6,280 nucleotides of DNA. Origin: Treponema sp. (GTDB lineage: Bacteria; Spirochaetota; Spirochaetia; Treponematales; Breznakiellaceae). The translations under genes and the position numbers were made by a program. The first letter of the stretch is position 1. Each line of letters begins with the position of its first letter. The stretch is from positions 1-6,280 of the forward strand of contig JAITBO010000177.1 in NCBI GenBank assembly GCA_031283505.1. The letters are read 5' to 3'. Positions 1-5,335 of the stretch are shown piece by piece. The notes beneath the pieces are model-generated. The model did no database searches, was not told the origin of the DNA, and was given only the letters and a program-made list of their open reading frames with translations.

Positions 1-573
1 AGTCCAATGCTACCCGAACCCTGATATGTAGATACGGCGGTTACATGGGATAAAAGCTACCGGCCCTTACCTGGGGAGGTCTGGACGACAGGTGGTGGAA
101 AGGATGGGAAGGGCCGAACAAGGCGAACAATAGTTTGCACGGAGACTCACGGGTGAGAGGAAGGTGGAACAATGTGTAGAGAGCAGAAAACAGAGCCAGG
201 GGAACTTGGCTTTGGCTATCCTTTTGGGGATAGGGTGGAGCCCGAAGAACCAAAGGGAGCGCGGAGCATTGGGACACCGGAGGCCACGGCAGTGGGCGGT
301 GTGGAACTGCTCGGAAAGATGTTAAGCATAAACAATATGATTGACACCTGCGAGCGGGTGGTGGCGAACCGAAGGTTCGAGAACGGCGGGGCCGCCGGAG
401 TAGACGGGATGAGGGTGGAGGAACTGCAACCGTACCGTATCAAACAGTACCGGGAACTATCCCGCGCCGGTGAAGAGGGGGGAAATCCCGAAACCGAACC
501 GTATGCACGGTGGTGGAGGAAACGAAGTTTCCACGAGGAGGCTGCCCAACTAATGGGCAACCTCCTACTCGAT
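1..573 (+). mobile_element. Group II intron remnant (3' portion, internally deleted)
   Basis: The first ~170 bases have the look of the domain I to IV region that precedes the reading frame in bacterial group II introns; the stretch around 58-88 (CTACCGGCCCTTACC, then GGGGAGGTCTG) is familiar from such introns. It is followed by the N-terminus of an intron-type reverse transcriptase, and then directly by the domain V/VI end of an intron (ACCGTATGCACGGTGGTG at 497-514 and CCTCCTACTCGAT at 561-573). An intact intron of this class is about 2-2.5 kb. Here the start of the reverse transcriptase and the 3' end lie only ~250 bp apart, so most of the protein gene is gone. The intron 5' end is left of the window. 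The 3' exon would begin at 574, immediately upstream of lysA. Recognition is from remembered family patterns, not a covariance search. Confidence 0.72.
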
Positions 574-576
574 TAA
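172..576 (+). pseudogene. Group II intron reverse transcriptase/maturase, N-terminal stub
   Basis: An open frame of 134 codons from ATG 172 to TAA 574-576. Residues 50-94 resemble the start of intron-encoded reverse transcriptases (LtrA type): MLSINNMIDTCERVVAN, then GGAAGVDGMRVEELQPY with the characteristic GVDGM motif (76-80). An intact protein continues for 350-550 residues with the YxDD catalytic motif, the maturase X domain and often an HNH endonuclease. None of that follows. After about residue 94 (near position 450) the frame runs by chance into the noncoding 3' structure of the intron, and the apparent C-terminus is translated RNA domain V/VI. The first 49 residues do not look conserved, so the ancestral start may be ATG 319. 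It cannot polymerise DNA or assist splicing. Any remaining splicing would need a maturase supplied in trans. Confidence 0.7.
493..573 (+). other. Group II intron domain V/VI region and 3' splice boundary
   Basis: Domain VI can be folded by eye. AGGAGG (536-541) pairs with CCTCCT (561-566), and TGCCCA (543-548) pairs with TGGGCA (554-559) around the loop ACTAA. A567 is bulged between the G535-C568 and A536-T566 pairs, seven bases from the end when counting inclusively. That is the expected place for the lariat branch-point adenosine. The intron would end ...CTCGAT at 573, which fits the group II rule of a terminal A-pyrimidine. An extra hairpin, GGAAAC(518-523)-GAA-GTTTCC(527-532), lies between domains V and VI. 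The right strand of domain V (ACGGTGGTG) is present, but the sequence to its left does not pair with it cleanly. The catalytic helix therefore looks damaged and may mark the deletion junction. Confidence 0.55.
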
Positions 577-588
577 TCCTAAGGGCCG

Positions 589-617
589 TTCACTTTCCTT
601 CCCTAAACCGGTATAGT
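589..617 (+). promoter_or_regulatory. Candidate sigma-70 type promoter for lysA-dapL
   Basis: TTCACT (589-594) and TATAGT (612-617) are separated by exactly 17 bp and match the -35 and -10 consensus at 4/6 and 5/6 positions. Transcription would start near 624, which is the A of the lysA ATG, so the message would be leaderless. This agrees with the lack of a Shine-Dalgarno sequence before that ATG. It is a pattern match only. The alternative is that transcription enters from upstream through the intron. Confidence 0.3.
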
Positions 618-623
618 AAGCCC

Positions 624-1943
624 ATGAGCGTAAAAAATTTTCCTCTGGGTAAGGTTCAACTGGAAGACCTGGTGGAGCGGTATCCTACCCCATTCTATGT
701 GTACGATGAAAAGGCCATACGGGAAAACGCGCGGCGTATCATCAAAGTCTTTTCGGTGTTTCCTTCCTACAAAGAACACTTTGCGGTGAAGGCCCTGCCA
801 AATCCGGCGATCCTCAGGATACTCGCTACGGAAGGTTTCGGCGCTGATTGTTCCAGCCTGCCGGAACTGCTTCTGGCCGGAATGGCGGGGATTAAGGGTG
901 AGGACATCATGTTCACCGCCAACGAGACGCCGGCCCGGGAATACCTCAAAGCCCGGCAACTGGGGGCAATCATCAATCTGGACGATTTTACCCATATTGA
1001 TTACCTGGAGAAGATTTTCGGCCTTGAGCTTCCGTCAGGGGATTCCAAACTGCCGGACCTCATTTCCTGCCGCTACAACCCCGGTCCTCTTAAAGAAGGA
1101 AACGCTATCATCGGGAAGCCGGAGGAGGCGAAGTTCGGGTTCAGCCGGGAGCAGTTGATTGAAGGGTTCGGACTTTTGAAACGGAAAGGGGTAAAACGCT
1201 TTGGCCTCCATACCATGGTCGCTTCCAATGAGCTTAACCTGGACTACCACCTGGAGACGGGGCGCCTCCTTTTTGAGCTTGCGGTGGAGATTAAGAACAA
1301 AGCCGGGATTGCCCTGGAACTGGTGAACCTTGGCGGCGGCCTGGGGATACCCTACCGGCCCGAACAGGAAGCGGTAAGTTGGGAATCTCTGGCCGGAGGA
1401 CTAAAGAAGCTCTATGATAAAATCCTTACACCGGCGGGTCTTGCGGGCCTGGCCATTCACACGGAATATGGCCGGCCTATTACAGGTCCCTACGGCTGGC
1501 TCGTGGCCAGGGCGATTCACAGGAAGGAGATTTACCGGAACTACATCGGCCTTGACGCCAGCATGGCGGACCTGATGCGTCCTGCCCTCTACGGCGCGTA
1601 TCATCACATCACCATACCGGGCAAGGAGAATGAGCCGGCTGGTGAGATTTACGATGTGGTGGGGAGTCTCTGCGAAAACAACGACAAATTCGCCGTACAG
1701 CGGAAACTGCCCAAAATTGTGGTTGCCGCCGAAAATCCAGCGGATCCCCGGAGTGGGGATTTCGTGGTGATTCATGATACCGGCGCTCATGGCCGGGCCA
1801 TGGGCTTTAACTACAACGGAAAGCTCCGCTGTGGGGAACTGCTTCTTAGACCTGACGGATCGGTCCTCCAAATCCGCCGGGCGGAGACCATTGATGATTA
1901 TTTTGCCACCCTGGAACCGGGAGCCTTAAAGGAGATGCCATGA
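624..1943 (+). CDS. lysA: Diaminopimelate decarboxylase
   Basis: A 439-residue cytoplasmic PLP enzyme of the fold-type III (alanine racemase/ornithine decarboxylase) family. It converts meso-diaminopimelate to L-lysine and CO2, the last step of lysine synthesis. Visible landmarks are: N-terminal TPFYVYDEKAIREN (22-35); FAVKA with the Schiff-base lysine K56; FGADCSSLPEL (72-82); NLGGGLGIPY (235-244), the phosphate-binding glycine loop; EYGRPITGPYG (281-291); MRPALYGAYHHI (318-329); and GSLCENNDKFA (347-357), which carries the C-E-x-x-D motif (C350, D354) donating active-site residues across the dimer. It resembles the divergent LysA subfamily of clostridia and Bacteroidetes, in which the usual LHxHIGS reads LHTMVAS here (195-201). 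About ten extra residues (366-376) seem inserted before GDFVVIHDTGAHG. Start 624 is chosen because homology begins a few residues later. The frame stays open back to a GTG at 510, but that part is intron sequence. It overlaps dapL by 4 bp (ATGA). Confidence 0.93.
   Translation: MSVKNFPLGKVQLEDLVERYPTPFYVYDEKAIRENARRIIKVFSVFPSYKEHFAVKALPNPAILRILATEGFGADCSSLPELLLAGMAGIKGEDIMFTANETPAREYLKARQLGAIINLDDFTHIDYLEKIFGLELPSGDSKLPDLISCRYNPGPLKEGNAIIGKPEEAKFGFSREQLIEGFGLLKRKGVKRFGLHTMVASNELNLDYHLETGRLLFELAVEIKNKAGIALELVNLGGGLGIPYRPEQEAVSWESLAGGLKKLYDKILTPAGLAGLAIHTEYGRPITGPYGWLVARAIHRKEIYRNYIGLDASMADLMRPALYGAYHHITIPGKENEPAGEIYDVVGSLCENNDKFAVQRKLPKIVVAAENPADPRSGDFVVIHDTGAHGRAMGFNYNGKLRCGELLLRPDGSVLQIRRAETIDDYFATLEPGALKEMP
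1928..1934 (+). promoter_or_regulatory. Ribosome binding site of dapL inside the lysA 3' end
   Basis: AAAGGAG lies 5 bases before the ATG at 1940 and within the last codons of lysA. It fixes the dapL start. Together with the ATGA overlap it indicates translational coupling of the two genes. Confidence 0.75.
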
Positions 1944-3160
1944 TCAATCGTAATCCTTGTATCAACAACATCAAGGCGGGATACCTTTTCCCCGAAATCG
2001 CCAGGCGCAGGCGGGAATACGCGGCGGTTCATCCGGAGACGGCAAGTCCGGAAGGGCGCATTATCAGCCTGGGGGTGGGGAACACCACCGAGCCGATCCT
2101 GCCCCACATAGACGCGGGTCTTGTGGAGGGAGCGCAGCGGCTTGGGACTCCGGAAGGATATTCGGGCTACCAGGACGAGGGGCTCCCTGCTCTGCGGGAA
2201 AAGATTTCTGCGGTGTTTTACAACAACGCTTTTACGGCGGACGAGGTCTTTATTTCCGATGGGGCCAAGTGCGATATAGGGCGTCTTCAACTCCTTTTCG
2301 GCGCACAGGTCCCGGTGGCGGTCCAGGACCCTTCTTACCCGGTTTATGTGGACGGCTCGGTGCTGATAGGCGCCGCCGGCGGGTGGACCGGGACGGGGTA
2401 CCGGGGAATCACCTACCTGCCCTGTAACGCGGAGAACGGTTATTTTCCCGATCTGTCGCCGCTTCCCCGGAACGGGCTCTTTTATTTCTGTTCGCCCAAC
2501 AACCCCACAGGCGCCACGGCGACTAGGGAACAACTTACGCGCCTCGTGAAAGCCGCGAAGGAAAAGGGCGTCCTCATCATCTTTGACGCCGCCTATGCCG
2601 CCTACATCAGGGACGGCTCGCTTCCCAAGTCCATCTTCGAGATAGACGGAGCCCGGACTTGCGCCATTGAAGTCAACTCCTTTTCCAAACCTGCGGGTTT
2701 TACCGGTGTGCGTCTGGGCTGGACCATCGTGCCCAAAGAACTCAGGTATGTCGGGGGAGAAAGCGTCAACGCCGACTGGGGCCGGGTCTGCGGTACCATC
2801 TTCAACGGCGCTTCCAACATCGCCCAGGCAGGGGCCCTGGCCGCTCTGGACAGCAAAGGGATAGAAGAAATGAAGGATCTCTGCGACTTCTACTTGGGGA
2901 ACGCGGGGCTTATCCGCTCCGCCCTGATCGGCCTGGGCATCCCCTGTGTGGGGGGGGACAACTCGCCTTACATCTGGGCCCAATTTTATGGCCGGGACAG
3001 TTGGGAGGTCTTCGAGGAAATCCTGGAAAAGTGCCAGGTAGTCACCACACCGGGTTCGGGGTTCGGCCCTGCGGGAGAGAGTTTTATCCGCTTCTCCGCC
3101 TTTGGCCACCGAGCCGATGTGGAAGAAGCCTGCGGACGGTTGGGACGATTGAAGGGATAA
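1940..3160 (+). CDS. dapL: LL-diaminopimelate aminotransferase
   Basis: A 406-residue fold-type I PLP aminotransferase (EC 2.6.1.83). It converts tetrahydrodipicolinate plus glutamate directly to LL-diaminopimelate, bypassing the acyl-intermediate steps DapD/DapC/DapE. The length and order of motifs are normal for DapL. They are IISLGVGNTTEPI (41-53); GYSGYQDEGLPALRE (73-87); SDGAKCDIGRLQ (107-118), contacting the cofactor phosphate; DPSYPVYVD (130-138); FCSPNNPTGA (183-192) with the conserved Asn; FDAAYAAYI (215-223) with the pyridine-binding Asp216; SFSKPAGFTGVRLGW (247-261) with the catalytic Schiff-base Lys250; and SFIRFSAFG (381-389) with Arg384 for the substrate carboxylate. NTTEPI and SDGAKCD are distinctive of DapL rather than general aspartate or tyrosine aminotransferases. 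It is the second gene of the operon after lysA, with a clear Shine-Dalgarno and a 4-bp overlap. No dapA, dapB or dapF is in view. A long minus-strand frame opposite this gene is a high-GC shadow. Confidence 0.93.
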   Translation: MINRNPCINNIKAGYLFPEIARRRREYAAVHPETASPEGRIISLGVGNTTEPILPHIDAGLVEGAQRLGTPEGYSGYQDEGLPALREKISAVFYNNAFTADEVFISDGAKCDIGRLQLLFGAQVPVAVQDPSYPVYVDGSVLIGAAGGWTGTGYRGITYLPCNAENGYFPDLSPLPRNGLFYFCSPNNPTGATATREQLTRLVKAAKEKGVLIIFDAAYAAYIRDGSLPKSIFEIDGARTCAIEVNSFSKPAGFTGVRLGWTIVPKELRYVGGESVNADWGRVCGTIFNGASNIAQAGALAALDSKGIEEMKDLCDFYLGNAGLIRSALIGLGIPCVGGDNSPYIWAQFYGRDSWEVFEEILEKCQVVTTPGSGFGPAGESFIRFSAFGHRADVEEACGRLGRLKG

Positions 3161-3248
3161 GGCAGAAGTACAGCGGACAGAAATTCACCTTAATAAGGGC
3201 ATTGTAACGGCAAAGATCGCCGCCGGATGTGAAGGATATGATGTGCCC

Positions 3249-3409
3249 ATATGAGGCTGTTCCAAAACTTCAGTTTTTGGAACAGTTTCCTTGGATTTAC
3301 TGGAAAAACCAGGTTTTTGGCCGGGTTTTCCAAGAGCCTGCGGCTCAAGCCTGTTCCAAAACCGTGCGCGGTTAGCGCACAGTCAATTAGTTTTGGAACA
3401 GCCTCATAT
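3249..3409. repeat. 161-bp fold-back (MITE-like) element with perfect 21-bp terminal inverted repeats
   Basis: The left arm (3249-3269) and right arm (3389-3409) are perfect reverse complements. They start ATATGAGGCTGTTCC and end at the mirror image. The outermost ATAT is itself a palindrome, so it could instead be a 4-bp target duplication around 17-bp arms starting GAGGCTG. The core word CTGTTCCAAAA occurs four times in alternating orientation: 3257-3267 (+), 3275-3285 (-), 3351-3361 (+) and 3391-3401 (-). The element can therefore fold as two side-by-side hairpins or as one long one. Smaller hairpins sit inside: AAAAACC/GGTTTTT (3304-3318), GAGCC-TGC-GGCTC (3334-3346) and GTGCGC-GGTTA-GCGCAC (3364-3380). 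There is no coding capacity. Lying 88 bp after dapL, the first hairpin, followed by TTT, might also end the operon transcript. Read as a nonautonomous transposable element; the parent IS is not identified. Confidence 0.8.
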
Positions 3410-3478
3410 AACAAAAAATTATAAATTATTTATTCCCTGTTAATGGTTTTTCTTTTATGGACTCTTTACTTTTCAATC

Positions 3479-4756
3479 ATGAGAAAAAATACCCAGCTTT
3501 GCATAGCCCTTATCATCTTGTGTTTTACGGAGGTCCGGGGACAAAGCGTTTCGTCGCAAAGGATCCTGACCGTTGATGAGGCGGTAAGAATTGCGCTGGA
3601 TAAAAACCTCGGCCTGCAACGAAACGCTCTGGAAATCGCCGGAAAAAAGAGAACCAGCGACCGCTCATGGAACAGTCTGTTGCCTTCCCTGAGTGTTTCC
3701 GCAGGGATGAGTCATCCCAGATCGATTACCGGATCGATATCCCCGGATCGGAACAACTGGACGCCGGGAGTTTCGCTTTCGGCATCCTTCATCGTATCTA
3801 CTGCGGTGATAGAAAATATAAAAAAAGCCAGAACGGACTATGAGGCGGGCCATTTAAGCTACGAAATGGCCAGGCGGGAATTGGAATTACAGGTACGGAA
3901 ACTTTTTTATCAGATTTTGCTGTTACAGGCCAATAAGAATTTGACGGGTCAAAGCCTGGAGAGCGCCCAGTCGCTGTATGAAGAAAGCGCCGCCCTTGCC
4001 AGGATTGGACAGACTTCCCGTTTGGATGAACTATCGGCGCGGGTGGATTTGGAGAACCAGCGGCCCAAAGTACAAAACGCCGAAACCCTGTACGCGAATG
4101 CCCTGGACTCCTTTAAGGCAGTTTTGGGTATGGGACAGGAAACAGAATTGCTGTTACAAGGAAGCCTCAAACATGACGGAGGCATTGCTGCCGGTGAAGA
4201 CGGCGCGGGTGAATCTCTGGAAGCGGCGATATTGCGGCAGGGGATAAAAGCTCTGGAAGCCCAGCGCAAAGCGGCGTGGCACGGAACGTATATACCAGAT
4301 CTTCGGTTTTCCTGGAACGCCAATCCCCTTTACAGCAATGATGCCTGGAATGACAGCGGTTCTTTTTCCATCAGCTTGGGAATAAACATAGACAACTTCT
4401 TACCTTGGTCTGCGGCCAAGACGCAGTTGGATGCCCTTGACGACAGCATTCAATCCTCCGAATTACAACTGACTGAATCTTTAAGAAACAGGGAAGACCG
4501 CATCAGGCAGTACGAAAGAACGATAAACCAGACTATAGAAACCATAGAGGCCCTCAACCTGAATGTGGAATTGGCGGAAAGTACCTATGAAATGTATGGG
4601 GAATCCTACCGCCAGGGCGCCGCGGATTACCAGAGCCTGCGTAATGCCGGGGACAGCTTATTACAGGCACAATATCATGTTCAGCAGGAATACTACAATC
4701 TTATCGCAGCGGTGCTGGATATGGACAAAGAATTGAACAGGGCGTTTACGTTTTAG
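3479..4756 (+). CDS. TolC-family outer membrane efflux channel protein
   Basis: A 425-residue predicted outer-membrane protein of the OEP/TolC family, which forms trimeric channels that let an inner-membrane pump export through the periplasm. From ATG 3479 it starts with a standard signal peptide: MRKN, a hydrophobic LCIALIILCF and a likely cleavage near VRG-QS (residue 22-23). LTVDEAVRIALDKNLGL (30-46) is the typical OEP N-terminal helix. Two alpha/beta repeats follow, each with a G..S.LDEL.A or G..DYQSL.NA signature: IGQTSRLDELSARVDLEN (176-193) and YRQGAADYQSLRNAGDSL (377-394). Long coiled-coil helices lie before and after each, and the protein ends in Phe, as many BAM-assembled proteins do. 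An in-frame ATG at 3443 would add 12 hydrophobic residues before the charged n-region, so 3479 is preferred. Neither start has a Shine-Dalgarno; the leader is AT-rich. No pump or membrane-fusion partner is in the window, and the substrate cannot be inferred. Confidence 0.85.
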   Translation: MRKNTQLCIALIILCFTEVRGQSVSSQRILTVDEAVRIALDKNLGLQRNALEIAGKKRTSDRSWNSLLPSLSVSAGMSHPRSITGSISPDRNNWTPGVSLSASFIVSTAVIENIKKARTDYEAGHLSYEMARRELELQVRKLFYQILLLQANKNLTGQSLESAQSLYEESAALARIGQTSRLDELSARVDLENQRPKVQNAETLYANALDSFKAVLGMGQETELLLQGSLKHDGGIAAGEDGAGESLEAAILRQGIKALEAQRKAAWHGTYIPDLRFSWNANPLYSNDAWNDSGSFSISLGINIDNFLPWSAAKTQLDALDDSIQSSELQLTESLRNREDRIRQYERTINQTIETIEALNLNVELAESTYEMYGESYRQGAADYQSLRNAGDSLLQAQYHVQQEYYNLIAAVLDMDKELNRAFTF

Positions 4757-5014
4757 GAAACGGGGGACGGTCTTTTTTCATCGAAGGAAAGTTTTCCGGT
4801 TCCGATAAATTTATTGAGGGCAACCCGTATCGCTTCAAAATAAGCCGCCTTGTAACGTTGTTCTTTGGCAAGTAAACTTTGGTAAAGGGAACGGGCCTGC
4901 TTTAGCAGCAAAGCTTCTTTGCGAAACGCCTTTTACGTGTCTTCATCTTTACCGGGTATAAAATTTATGCCGTCTCTGATTGTGTCTGCCCTTCCGGTAT
5001 CGGAGGTACTGTCG
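4753..5014 (-). pseudogene. Degraded minus-strand coding remnant, unidentified
   Basis: Reading the minus strand from 5014 down to the TAA at 4753-4755 gives about 86 codons interrupted by one TAA (4933-4935). Upstream of it the frame reads NDSTSDTGRADTIRDGINF and then IPGKDEDT. Downstream it reads KAFRKEALLLKQARSLYQ, continues through LLAKEQRYKAAYFEAIRVAL and ends GTGKLSFDEKRPSPVS. The residue mix (amphipathic, Lys/Glu/Ala-rich helix) looks like genuine protein, and the internal stop could be a mutated Tyr codon. The terminal stop overlaps the tolC-like stop (TAG 4754-4756), so the genes converge tail to tail. I do not recognise the family. The upstream end is lost at the fold-back element near 5018. 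It may instead be chance coding potential. Confidence 0.35.
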
Positions 5015-5017
5015 TTA

Positions 5018-5128
5018 AGAACTGTACAGAAATAACATGACCGTTTATGTTATTTCCTTATTGCATCAAACCAAAGGTTTGCAGCAATTAAAATAAAATA
5101 CTGTGCATTTTATTTATGCACAGTTCCT
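5018..5128. repeat. 111-bp AT-rich fold-back element flanked by TA (MITE candidate)
   Basis: The two ends are imperfect inverted repeats of about 24 bases. The left begins AGAACTGTACAGAAATAACA. The right, read on the other strand, begins AGGAACTGTGCATAAATAAA, differing by one indel and a few mismatches. Each side is flanked by TA (5016-5017 and 5129-5130), as expected of an element inserted at a duplicated TA. Inside are three consecutive hairpins: GAAATAACAT (5029-5038) with ATGTTATTTC (5047-5056); TTGC..CAAACC-AAA-GGTTTG..GCAA (5061-5087); and ACTGTGCAT (5100-5108) with ATGCACAGT (5116-5124). It has no coding capacity and is unrelated in sequence to the element at 3249-3409. Confidence 0.6.
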
Positions 5129-5335
5129 TAGCATTTCATTTCGGTACGCGGGAACATGAAAACCTGGATGAACTTTTCGCGTTACTGTAGTCATTTGATA
5201 TAAAGATTGTCTATGCTGAGCATAATTTTGCTTATCAATGGCGTGTTAGTAACAGCGAAGTGGTGACGGGTAAAAAGAACACGCAAAGATATAGAGAGGA
5301 AACACCTGTGATTACGGACGTGGAGTTCTCGATTA
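5128..5335 (+). pseudogene. IS1-family transposase remnant (C-terminal half, broken)
   Basis: Translating from 5128 gives LAFHFGTREHENLDELFALL, a TAG stop (5188-5190), then SFDIKIVYAEHNFAYQW and VSNSEVVTGKKNTQ. A +1 frame change near 5287 gives DIERKHL, a TGA stop (5309-5311), then LRTWSSRL ending at 5335. The order AFxFGxREH, LDEL, NFAY, TGKKNTQ, IERKHLxLRTW is that of IS1-type DDE transposases. IERKHL carries the catalytic Glu. The usual Asp of the SDNNFAY motif reads Glu here (AEHNFAY). Two stops, a frameshift, no N-terminal half and a missing C-terminal tail (normally R-K then FSKS.. and a further ~20-30 residues) make it non-functional. The left end abuts a fold-back element; the right end abuts the ISAzo13-type element. 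Confidence 0.7.

Noticed and set aside
41..560. Minus-strand frames of 78 and 114 codons across the intron region
   Set aside because: They are Ser/Pro-rich low-complexity translations with no motif, antisense to intron structure and the reverse transcriptase stub.
1401..1871. 156-codon minus-strand frame opposite lysA
   Set aside because: The opposite strand carries the conserved LysA C-terminal motifs; this frame shows no family features.
1898..3109. 403-codon minus-strand open frame opposite dapL
   Set aside because: It is an antisense shadow of a high-GC gene. The Arg/Pro/Gly-rich translation lacks any recognisable motif, while the + strand encodes a complete DapL.
3161..3248. Small gene or riboswitch between dapL and the fold-back element
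   Set aside because: This 88-bp stretch has no start with a ribosome binding site, no long stem and no known motif that I can see.
3249..3409. CRISPR-like repeat array
   Set aside because: The four 11-base copies alternate in orientation and are unevenly spaced; this is a fold-back structure, not direct repeats with unique spacers.
4757..4790. Rho-independent terminator after the tolC-like gene
   Set aside because: There is a T-run at 4773-4778 but no convincing GC-rich stem before it.
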